Source of the DNA: Tubiluchus corallicola
Lineage: Eukaryota > Priapulida > Priapulimorpha > Priapulimorphida > Tubiluchidae
Direction: 5' to 3'
Assembly: GCA_030141605.1 (NCBI GenBank)
Contig: JAQGDQ010000954.1
Location: 1 to 64,000, forward strand
DNA: 64,000 bases
How positions within the stretch are numbered: the first letter of the stretch is position 1; every line of letters begins with the position of its first letter. Below are positions 50,101 to 62,100 of this stretch, piece after piece. Both the position numbers and the translations under genes were made by a program. The notes beneath the pieces are model-generated. The model had not been told where the DNA came from, ran no database searches, and saw only the letters and a program-made list of their open reading frames with translations.

Positions 50101-53100
50101 TGAACAGTTGTAAATATGTTACTGTGCCATTGTTATAAAGTTCAGTATTCATAATCTGTTGCTTACATATAGCATGCTGTGGTACACTGAACAGTTGTAA
50201 ATATGTTACCGTGCCATTGTTATAAAGTTCGGTATTCATAATCTGTTGGTTACATATAGCATGCTGTGGTACACTGAACAGTTGTAAATATGTTACTGTG
50301 CCATTGTTATAAAGTTCAGTATTCATAATCTGTTGGTTACATATAGCATGCTGTGGTACACTGAACGAGTTGTAAATATGTTACCGTGCCATTGTTATAA
50401 AGTTCAGTATTCATAATCTGTTGGTTATTTCTTAATAATCTGCACATAATTGTATGTTGCTCCTGTCATATTATAGTAACCCTAAATCCATAATAGACAT
50501 GGGTGGCACTGAACTATCAGCCATGGGCACCCTGATGCCTTAATACGCTGTTTAAGTCAGGGGTCTCAAAAGTGGTCGATATTGACCCCTGGGTGTCGCT
50601 AGGACTATCCAAGCGGTCCATAAATGCCATTTTTAATGTATTTTAGGGGGGAGGCAATATTCACAGGGTGAGGGGATACAGAACAACAGTTTCTCAGGTA
50701 ATATCATCCAGTTTCCAGGGTTCAGTATGCAGTTCCTCTCACTAATGTATATGGAAACTGCACATCTGCTTAATTATTATTAATATTTATTTTTTGTACA
50801 TGCCCGGGGGTCGGCAAAAAATCAAGGATTCCGCGAAGAGGTCAACAGTCTAAAAGTTTGGGGACGCGTGGTTTACGTGATTCATGACTTACCACGCGTT
50901 CATTTAATGCAGCCTACGTGGGCTTTTCTTCTTCTTCCCAGCTTTTCCCTATTCGGGGTCGCCGTTGTGAATGAGTCTTCTCCACGCATTCCTGTTGTTG
51001 ACCATCTCTTCATTTATGTCTTCCCTTCCCACATGATCTTCACCGACTCTTCTTTTCAGGTGTCCATACCATCGCAATCTTGCGAGGCTTCCACTACTTT
51101 TACTGTTCCTCTGATATTATTATTTCTAATTTTATCTCTTCTTCTTATTCCCACCTTCCATCTCAACATCCTCATCTCCACCACACCCATCTTCTTCTCT
51201 TCGGTCTTCTTTAGAGAAGCTGCTTCCAGCCCGTAGAATAGAGCGGGTCTGATCACTTCTTTGTGGACTTGACCTTCAAGTCTCACCGACTCATTCATAG
51301 AAAGTTTTGGCGCAGTTTTTACAGGCGGATGCCCTTCCTGACCCTTCCTGACATAAAGTAAATCTGCTTTTCTTCTGTAGCATGTGCTATCCCACTGAGT
51401 GAACTAAAATCTGAGGGCTTCGAAGAGTGATTAATAATGAGATGAATTCTACAATACATTTCAGGTGATGATGATATGCAAGCGTGCCTAGACGGTTTCA
51501 AGGAAAACGGAAACGGCAAACTGAATTGCCTCTTACCTAAAGAAGACCGCCCAGCAACTGCTGATGTCAGCCGCGAGCAAACTAAAACTGATGTCACCAT
51601 GGAAACGACGGAAGCAGTGAGAATCTTTTTTGTTCTTTAACCTTTGAGATAAAAGCATTTTACTTTGTTTAATCTAGTTGAATTTTTTTGTGTTTTTATG
51701 ATGCAGATCTACAAGTTATGTAATTTTCCCACATTTTAAGCTTTTTTAAGGTTGCATTCAAATTACACTTGTTGAACATTCTAAGTCTTGCAGTTCCAAC
51801 GTTTGATGATGATCGTGGAAAGGTCAAAGGTCAAGTGTGCCAAACAATGCAATTTGTACACTTGACAATGCTTCACAGCCCAGGCTGTTGTAATAGTAAC
51901 AGTTTTCACAGCTAGCTAGAATCTTACCTAGTTGATTTGTTCTTGTTTCCAAGCAAGATCCTGCTAGTAAATCACTCTACGTACAGACTAATGCATAATT
52001 AAGTGAAGTCCATGTCAGAACAACTGAAGTTACTGAACTGAGGCATCGCTTTACGTCACGTGCCGATTGTACTTAAGACACACTTAGCCTTTGACCTACA
52101 GCAACAACTGCGCAACGAAACTATGAAAAGACTTATTGATAATTTACACCGTGACCACTCGGCTATGCATTCGCTCTGGAATGCGTTTCGCTACTTTTCT
52201 CGTAGATGAGTTTCGCTTTAACTCATGAAAAATGAAAAACGGTTTAATCGGTTTAAACACTTTTATAGAGCATTATTTTACACATCATTTTTTGGTGACC
52301 AAAAGTAACCAAAAGTGACCAAAATTACCTAATTTGAAGATAGTGCTTAGCAAGTCCACATAAAATAACAAGGAAATGGCACCGTGTTTTTCTATGGCTA
52401 ATTCTCGGCCGGGGTTGCCGTTTTGAATGATGCTCATTCTATTGGAAGCTAAAAGTATGAAATTTTCCGCCAAATCCAGGGATGAGAATTTTCAGCGGAT
52501 ACGCGGAATTCCGAGTTTTTGGAAGACCAGTAGTGCCATTTTTGTAAATCGCGTAAATTCGTTGAGAAAATTTTTCGGGGTTGAACCTTGTTTTCGTCGA
52601 AATCGTAACCGAAATTTTCAGCAGCATTTTTCGAGGTATTTATCCAGCTTACCTTTTATCTCCTAGATGTTAAAAATCGCTGAAAAATTTTGGCTAAAAT
52701 AGTTCATATGAAGTGTAAATATCGTTTATTTGATAATCTGTACGATGTGTAGCATGCCTTTTACGGCAATGCGGCATATCTTCATTGCTGACATATGTGA
52801 AGCTTTGAGGCCTCCAGACACAAACAACCGAAATACCAAAGCGTAATTTGAATAAAACCAAGTTTAATTTTATAATTTATGAAATATGGGCATCAAAATA
52901 TATACAAAATAGAATTTGTTAATTTTTTGAAGCTTCACTATCATATGTATCATGTATCCTTGATAGTTGGGTATTTTAAATTATGCATGAAACAAGGTGA
53001 TTGATATTTTAAGTCCACTTAGAGGCTCTCTATGGTCACAAAATTGCAATTTGTTGCTGGCTCCAATGGGGCTTCGCCCCCTCGCACCCCCATGGGGGCT

Positions 53101-56100
53101 TTCCTCAACCCCATTGGAGGCCTAGGCGGCCCCCAAACCCCCGGCCTGTTTCAGAGTTTTTTGCAATTTGTCATTCTCATCCCTGCAAAACGATGGATTA
53201 ACAGCTGAGGGGTGTTACCGCTTATACCATAATTATCAGAACATACGTGCGTTTATGATACAGAAAAGAGACTATACAATGATCGATAGCTATACGATAA
53301 TTTAGTAATGTGAAACTAAAAAACAAAGCGTGAAAAAATGTGCATTGAAAAATTTAAAACATTTCTGCTAACCAATGGGAAATAGACAAACTTTGATTTC
53401 AACTGATTTTAAATATTCCACGATTCAGCTTTAAACATTCACAAAGCTTTAAAAAAAATTTCCCCCTGACATCTTTTGAGCTCACGAGGTACGACAGAAA
53501 TGAATTTTTTTGTGGCCGGCCGTATTTAAACTTGTTTCAAATAACTTACCGTTCAAATGCTTGCCCCTAACTGTCGTCGCGTGAGTTTTACATGTTTTAT
53601 ACAGTGTTATTGGTAATAGAAATCTGTGCATGATAAGACAGCATCTAAGTGATATAAAATTTCAAGACAGATTTGTTTAGTTTTATATGAGTAAAGGGTT
53701 GTCTTGTATTTAAACCACATTTGGGTGTGTGCATGTATATCCTTGCTTAATCATACATATAGCCTGTGGCAGTTTGGAAGTGAAAGCAGTTTTCCTCTGA
53801 TCACCTAACCATTTACTCGACATATCCAATACTGCTTTAGCTTTTCGTCAACATTTAGCCATTCCTGTTGCTCTTTTGTTTTAATAATACTTAAATTTTG
53901 TTTTGAGCTTCTCCAAATTTATCCCTTTAGCCACAAGAAGCTGTCGAAAGTGTGCCAGAAAACGTGTCCACTATGAGTTATCAGCAAGCCACGATGGATG
54001 TACTGTACAGGGAACTCAATGAACAAAGAATGTTCTTTGATGAGTCCGAGTGGCCGGACCGAGCGGAATGTTTGACCCACGTCCATCTCTATCCATACTG
54101 GGGGATGCTGCCGCCCGTGTTTTTACCGGCTGAAAATAAAGGTTATGAGTAAGTACCGAATATTGTTTAGGGAAGATGAAGCCATATATCCCATGAAGCC
54201 AAGTTATAGTGGGTTAAATGGTTGAAATGTGAATGTTTTTGTAGTTGTCGATCATTTTCAACTTTCCATCAACAGAAAAACTGCTTCTATGTTGTTTTTT
54301 AACACATTTCTTATTCCAAATTTTGATGTCGATTTTTTTTTTACATTTGATAAGCTTTTTGTACAAATTGAGCATTGAAGTTACTTTTTCCCGTAAAACG
54401 TTTAGTTCCTAAGGGAATTCAAGGAAGTATTACCGTGTGGTAATGGCCTCCCTGGATGTTACACTGCTTCTCTGGTGCTAAAGAAGGAAATGTGCAGGTT
54501 TGGTGCATGATATGCGGTTTTAGTTATTTACTGAAGGCGTGAGGGGCGACAGTGATTGCCATTTGAGTTATTTACTGAAGGCGTGAGGGGCAACAGTGAT
54601 TGCCATTTGATGAAACCCGGCCATTTTAGGGATCATTAAAACCAAGTTTTGTAGTAACTAAAGGATCCCGGTCTTTGTGTGGCTGTCTAATGAGTGAAAC
54701 GAGCTTAATGAAATGCGTAATCTTTTTTTGCAAATCTTATGTTATTATATAACCTTTTATATAAACCAGCAAGAAAATCTTACAGTATCAGAAAATCTTA
54801 AAGTATTTCGATAGTGTTTCTGCACACTCAGACTTTGTAAAGTGTTTAACTAACAATTCTTTGCTTTATAATTTACTGAATATTTAAAATGAATATTTAA
54901 ATATTATGCATATATAAATAATATGAATATTTATATTTAACATTAAAAATGGACAAATGCATAGTACATACACAGTAGGCCAGGGGTGCGCAAACTGCGG
55001 CCCGCAAAGAGATTTGTCAACCCAATGAAAGTGCGGCCCGGGCGAGATTAATTGAGTATATCCAGCTGAAGTCCATGCCACGATCCCAAGTAGTTTTTTC
55101 CTCTAGATCGGATGGCATTAACCCTTATAAGACCGTTGTCACTTAATGTCACTGTCGGACATGACGAAATATATCTTTTTAATATAAATTTTAATAACTT
55201 CTAAAATAGTTTCTTGAGTGTAGTAGTAATGATGTGCGCAGGTCGGATGCAAAAAAACGTTATTAGGTCCTACTGTACTTGGCTCCTTGACCAAACTGTA
55301 TGTGGCCCACAGGAATTGTGGGAATGTTTAATGTGGCCCGGCTAGTCAGATAATTTGCACACCCCTGCAATAGGCTGTTATAAATAAAACTGAAATCGTA
55401 ATACATGTATATAAAAATCAGCCGTAATTAAATCCATAAATCCATATTAAATTTCTAAATAATTGAAAAGGCTTATTTATAAAAATATGTTTTAAGGAAT
55501 GATTTGAAGTTTTGAACATTATTGGTTTTATGTGCATGAATTAGTGAATCATTCCGTAATTTTGTTACCGCTGTCGTGAAGTTTGGGCTTCACGATTCAC
55601 CCGCCGTAAAGAAGCCATTGTGAATTAATTTACGTATAGCTGTAGGAACTCGTTCGAGGAGTTAACCTAGTTAAAATAGGAAGTTAGTTGTTAAGTTGAG
55701 ATGGAACACAAAACATGTATATTGCGCTTTCGTAAAAAGAATAAATTTAGCGTTATGGCAGAAGGAAAAGTTCTCGTTTTTGTTTTACTGTCGTCGCAAA
55801 AGTCACCACGACAGCCGCTACACTAAAATTATGAGAACCATATGTGACTATGAGAGCCATATTTTATAAAATGCGCATTGTTGCACATCTTTGATACATT
55901 GTTAGCTACCGTCCAGCATTAAAATTTATCTACATTGTTTTCATTCAACCTTGAAGCTTTTGTCGTCAGATTTCATCATTTTTCTTGCAAACAGTTATCT
56001 ACTTTGTAAGATCACTGCATAATATCAGTTGCCTTTTTTAATTTTTGTTAACCCTTTGAGTCCCAAATTATTTTTTAATAAGAAAAAACTTTTTGGCTTG

Positions 56101-59100
56101 GTACTTTTGTTCAGTATGTCCATCTTGTTTACACATAATAATTATTTTTTTTCTACCTGTGCCCGCGTGCTAAATATAGCCTGTATTCCACGGGATACAT
56201 TGAGATTCAATGGAAGCATAAAATGTGCTTCATTTTGCAACTGTTGATAATTTTTTAAAGTATTTAAGACATTTAGTATGCACGCTATGCTGATCTGTAC
56301 AAAGTCGTCTCTAAAGTACTGTACCTTGCGCAGTTTTTATGCTATGTAGATTTTCTGGTTCGCCATTTTATCACCATTTTTAGTCTATTGTTATTGGCTT
56401 AGATCAAAATAACTATTAACAGATCAAATAACTGTCAGTTTTAAAATTTTATTAATTTTAAAGTCAGAAAATATTCTCGTATCCCACGGGATACAACGGG
56501 TATTAAAGGGTTAATAGAGATGAATTCGAAATTGAATTGTACATTTTCCAGAGTTAAGTCTCTGCTCTCTGAAGCTCAGGGCATAAAACAACACATGGAG
56601 CACTCGTTGCCATGGTTTCCGCCTCACTGTGATAAACTCGTTGACATCGAAGTGGACGATACATACTTCGACAACTTGTGGTCAATGCAACGTCGGGAGG
56701 AGTTCACGTCCATCAACGAACACATGCATTTTGACAAACTGAAATCGGTAAGCGACCAAAGTTCTCCGCTGGACATGGAGTCCGCTGGAGTCTTGCGATG
56801 ATAATCAGTCGGTTATTGGAAGTTGCAAACTTTATAAAGAGAGCGGTCAGACGATTTTGTAAATGCAGTGTAACATTTGTTATTTGAAAGTGCAGAACAA
56901 AAATATTGTTTAGCCCATGGGTGTGCAAATTGCGGCCCGCAGAGAGAAGTTGTGAGGCTCGCAAAGAGACTTGTCAACCTAATGAAAGTGCGGCCCGGGT
57001 GATTAATTGAGTGTATCCAGCTGAAGTCCGTGCCACGATCCCAAAGATAGTGCAGGTCGGATGCAAGAAAATCGTTATTAGGCCTTTCTGTACTTGGCTC
57101 CTTGATCAAACTGCCTGTGGCCCGCAGGAATTGCGGGAAAGTTTAATGTGGCCCGTCTAGTCAGATAATTTGCACACCCCTGGTTTAGCCCATTGTTTGG
57201 GATGAGTTTACTATTCCCCACACAACTTAAATACCCAAATTCTAACCCTAATGAGGAAAACAATAATTATCTAAACATTAAACGACTTGTTTGTAGCTCA
57301 TTATAATAACTTTTTATTCTAGCGGGAATATGATTTATTGTACGTTACTGCTGACAAAGGGTTTTTTCTACTTTTGCGTAGTTTCCAATAGTCTGATTTT
57401 GCTGATTAAAACTGTGTCTTCAACAGTTTGGTTCAATCTTGTGAAAATATTACAGACATTATATTTTATTACAAATCTTATATGTGTCCTTGCATAGCAA
57501 AAATGCCCATAAGTTGCCAGTCGGCAGTTAAGTTTTTCTAGTTATTCACATCTCCTGAATCTCCATTTCGCGAGGATCATTTTGATACCAAGTTCATCGC
57601 TCTGCGTTATTTCTAACCTGAGATAATCTACGTTGAAGTTGAGGTGCAGGCTTCGCACTGAAAAACACGACCTTGAGTATATTGATGTTAAAGTCAGCCA
57701 TTGTTTTTATTGTGATTCTACAAAACACTTAGCAACTGGACAAATTCTTGCTTGCTGTGGACTTTGGAAGAACACATTGAAGTTACGTTCAAATCCAGTA
57801 GATGGCTCTTCCAGACGAAGATCAGGGCTTGGCAACAAAAAAAATGCAAGCAAAATGACTGCTTCCATAAAAGCTTCTATTGCAGTTTTTCACAATCACA
57901 ATTCAGATTTTAGCCAGAGAAGGCTAAGGAGTTATAAAATTAATTTTTGTTTTTCGAACATTTTTTAATCATTTGATGCTAGAATATAATTGTCCAATAT
58001 ATTTAATGTTTGTTGTTATGAAAAAGAAAAAATTGACATTTGACCCAGTTTTTGATGCATTCTGCTTTGATGCATCGTAACGTAGTTTTTCTATGCCAAC
58101 TTATGGATGGTTTTGGTTTGCAAGCACACATATCTTTTTTGTTATTGTTTAGTATAACAAAATGTTTTAAATTAAATGCTTCTTTTTCACAAATCAAGGA
58201 TGTACATACACCACTTTTTATTTCTGTTTACATATACTGGATGTTTTCAGATTATATTGTCTTACGTCAATTCCGGCGACGTCAAAGTTGAAGATATTGG
58301 TCAGAGAATACTCACCGCCATAAAAACGGTAACTGTTCACGTGAACCTAACTGTGTAGATAAGTTTTCGTGAGAAAGAATTCTAGTGCTTCTTGAAAATG
58401 AGGTCCATTTGTTTTCTTGTAAATTGCAAAAAGCTCCTACAAAATGAAGGGAGTGTCACATGTGTTTTTGTTAATAAAATTTGGCACATGGCAAACTGAA
58501 ATTCAGCATTGAACGGTACTCAACACTATTGTTCACTTTGGTATGGCCAGAAGCCTGCTGGTGTCAAGAATAATTCTCTAGGACGAGCCGCATTCTCGTG
58601 TATTTATATCCTCTCTTGATGAGGTAAATAACCAGAATCGGTATGGCAAATGAGATGACCTAGTGCAATTACTGAACATGGGGAGTCTTGAACCATTCAG
58701 TTGCCAACCTCAACGTGCCTTAACTTTGATCGTTCACCGCCGCCCGCCTTTGTCTCACATGGACGTGGTCACCTCAGGCCTTTGTCTCACATGGACGTGG
58801 TCACCTCAGGCCTTTGTCTCACATGGACGTGGTCACCCCAGGCCTTTGTCTCACATGGACATGGTCAACAGTACCAACTGTTTAGTGAGCAGGTAATAAA
58901 AGGCAGCCATTCTGGTTGATAAACATTGAACGTTGTGCTCAGACCTGTATTTAATAAACTAAGGTGACGTGACCACTCAGCTGTATACCTGACCTCTAGA
59001 TGCTGTCAGCAGTACCAACTGTTTAGTGAACCGGTATACAAGGCAGACATTCTGATTGGTGCATATTGGTTGTGCTGTGCTCGAGTCTTTATCTCATAAA

Positions 59101-62100
59101 CTAAGGTGGTCTGATCACACAATTAATCATCTCACGTCCAAAAAGGATCCCTATCCAATAAAAAAAGCACATGTGTCAAACATTCATTCACCCCTTCTCT
59201 CTCCCCATGAAATTTCAGGTTTTTTGCACCAAACTTATATGATATTTGCAGAGAGTAAAGTAATCAAAATAATCAAAATTTTACTGCCTTTTAAACAGCT
59301 ATGTTTTTAGTGTGCCACGTTAATGTAATTATTTTTATTCTTCCAGTTACATGCACTGTAATTTGAACATTTTATATACCCGTAGGAAAATGGACCACTA
59401 TGGACCCTGTACAACCTAGCCGGGCTATACTGGCAGATCCTAGGTAATCCGTACCAGGCGATCGAATGCTACCGACGGAGCTTGCGATACTGTCCACCAG
59501 ATGTCAGTGATGTTCCTAAAACTAACCTTGCTCAAGTTTTATTTTTCCTGGGAAAGAAACACTGGGGTGATGCAGCTGCCCTTGTCGAACACGCCATAGC
59601 TATAAACAACATGGAGGTAAAGAGTTAACCCTTGCAGCATCTAGAGTTCTTATTGGCTGTGCCTAGTGGTGTCTTAATATGGACGGAAGAGTGGGAAGGA
59701 TAAGCAACTCGTTTATTAATGATTTCATTTATATCAATTTAGAGGTAGCAACTGCTGATTGTTTAGATTTTCTAGAAATCGGTGGAAAGTCGAGCCATAA
59801 ATACATAGCAGTATTCTTCTTCTTCCCAGCTTTTCCCTATTCGGGGTCGACGTTGTGAGTGAGTCTTCTCCACGCATTCCTGTTGTTTACCATCTCTTCA
59901 TTTATATCTTCCCTTCCCACATGATCTTCACCGACTCTTCTTTTCAGGTGTCCATACCATCGCAATCTTGCGAGGCTTCCACTACTTTTACTGTTCCTCT
60001 GATATTATTATTTCTAATTTTATCTCTTCTTGTTATTCCCACCATCCACCACAACATCCTCACCTCCACCACACCCATTTTCTTCTCTTCGGTCTTCTTT
60101 AGAGAAGCCGCTTCTAACCCCTAGATTAGAGCGGGTCTGACCACTTCTTTGCGGACTTTCCCTTTAAGTCTCACCGACTCATTCATAGAAGGTTTTGTCG
60201 CAGTTTTTACAGGCGGATGCCCTTTCTGACCTTAACCCTCCCTATTTATCAGGGCTTGGGACCGGCACTTAGTTGGGCTGGGTCCCCCCCCCCCCCCCAG
60301 TGGCTAGGTTCCACAAATACGTAGCAGTAATGTAACATATTAGGACACATAGTGTATCGCAGAGTAGTTACCTATTGAACAGTTAGAGAGACCTTAAATA
60401 CTCTCGTTGTGTTAGTAGTGGTTGGTTCAGTTTACTACAGGTATTACGTATTCGTTGGGTATTAACGGAGATAGGCTCAGTTAATTGTCAGTGTGTAGTA
60501 GTGGAACAGATAAATTAATTTAGTAGATATAATCGATTTCGGCTTTTATTGCTTATCGCCGACGATGTTTTTCTCCTGGTGATGCAAATCGATTACATTG
60601 GTGGTGCCATTTGCATTTATTTTACCGCAAAAACAACAAAAATTGCCTAACAAATATAGCTGCCACAGCGGCGAAATCAAGCAATATTGCACTATCTTTG
60701 CGTGCCAACTTATCGACCTGGTCACGCTAAATGAAGCAATATGGCACTATCTTTGCATGTTAACTTATCGACCTGGTCACGCTAAATGAAGCAATATAGC
60801 ACTATCTTTGCATGTTAACTTATCGACCTGGTCACGCTAAATGAAGCAATATGGCACTATCTTTGCATGTTAACTGATCGACCTGGTCACGCTAAATGAA
60901 GCAATATGGCACTATCTTTGCATGTTAACTTATCGACCTGGTCACGCTAAATGAAGCAATATGGCACTATCCTTGCATGTTAACTTATCGACCTGGTCAC
61001 GCTAAATGAAGCAATATGGCACTATCCTTGCATGTTAACTTATCGACCTGGTCACGCTAAATGAAGCAAATAGGCACTCATCCTTTGCATGTTAACTTAT
61101 CGACCTGGTCACGCTAAATGAAGCAATATGGCACTATCCTTGCATGTTAACTTATCGACCTGGTCACGCTAAATGAAGCAATATGGCACTATCCTTGCAT
61201 GTTAACTTATCGACCTGGTCACGCTAAATGAAGCAATATGGCACTATCTTTGCATGTTAACTTATCGACCTGGTCACGCTAAATGAAGCAATATGGCACT
61301 ATCTTTGCATGTTAACTTATCGACCTGGTCACGCTAAATGAAGCAATATGGCACTATCTTTGCATACTGTCTTATCACCTTTTTCATGCTGCTTACATGC
61401 AAAAATTTCTGATAAACACGAACAAATGGTAACATTGTTGCTTTATGTGCGCTTCCTTTCTTGACAAAAATTGTAAACAAAAATAACTCAGTTTTGTTGG
61501 ATTGTTTTGTAAGCTACAAACTAATAAAATAAACTCATTTAGAACTTGTTCCTTACTTTATACCTTTTTACATTTACCAGCACTAGAATTAAAAACAGCA
61601 TTGATTAAGATAGCAAACCTGTTGCACTCAAAGAGTTATTTACTAAAAAATTTTTGAATTTACTCATTTTTTATGCTTAAAATCCGGATATAATTGATTA
61701 CCAAATCGATTTCGTATCCGATTAATCGATTATGAAAATAAAACTGACGCCCCACCACTAGCGTGTAGATACGTAAAATATATTATACCTCTTCTGTATG
61801 TTCTTTTATTTATTATTATCATTGTTTACCTTTGGTTATCTATGATTTGCAGCTTTTCTGTCCCTCTGCTTGCCTAAGATTTCTTGTCTTGTCTTTACAT
61901 TATACTGATTCGGACTGAGGGCAACCATAATAAAACCTGAAATATTTGTGCTTTGGTATTTCCATCCAATTCTAAGATCAGTGCAATTTGTTAATTTTGT
62001 TGGGATTTTGTACTTATATGTTTATTTCTTATGGTGTTGGTCATTTGCCGAATTCCTTCATATTTTCTATTCATTCTGTTCCTCTCATACAGTTACATTT

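Noticed and set aside
57633-57968. 111-codon ORF in TTC17 intron 11
   Set aside because: No recognisable domain, not consistent with TTC17, no splice-site support. Left as unexplained intron sequence.
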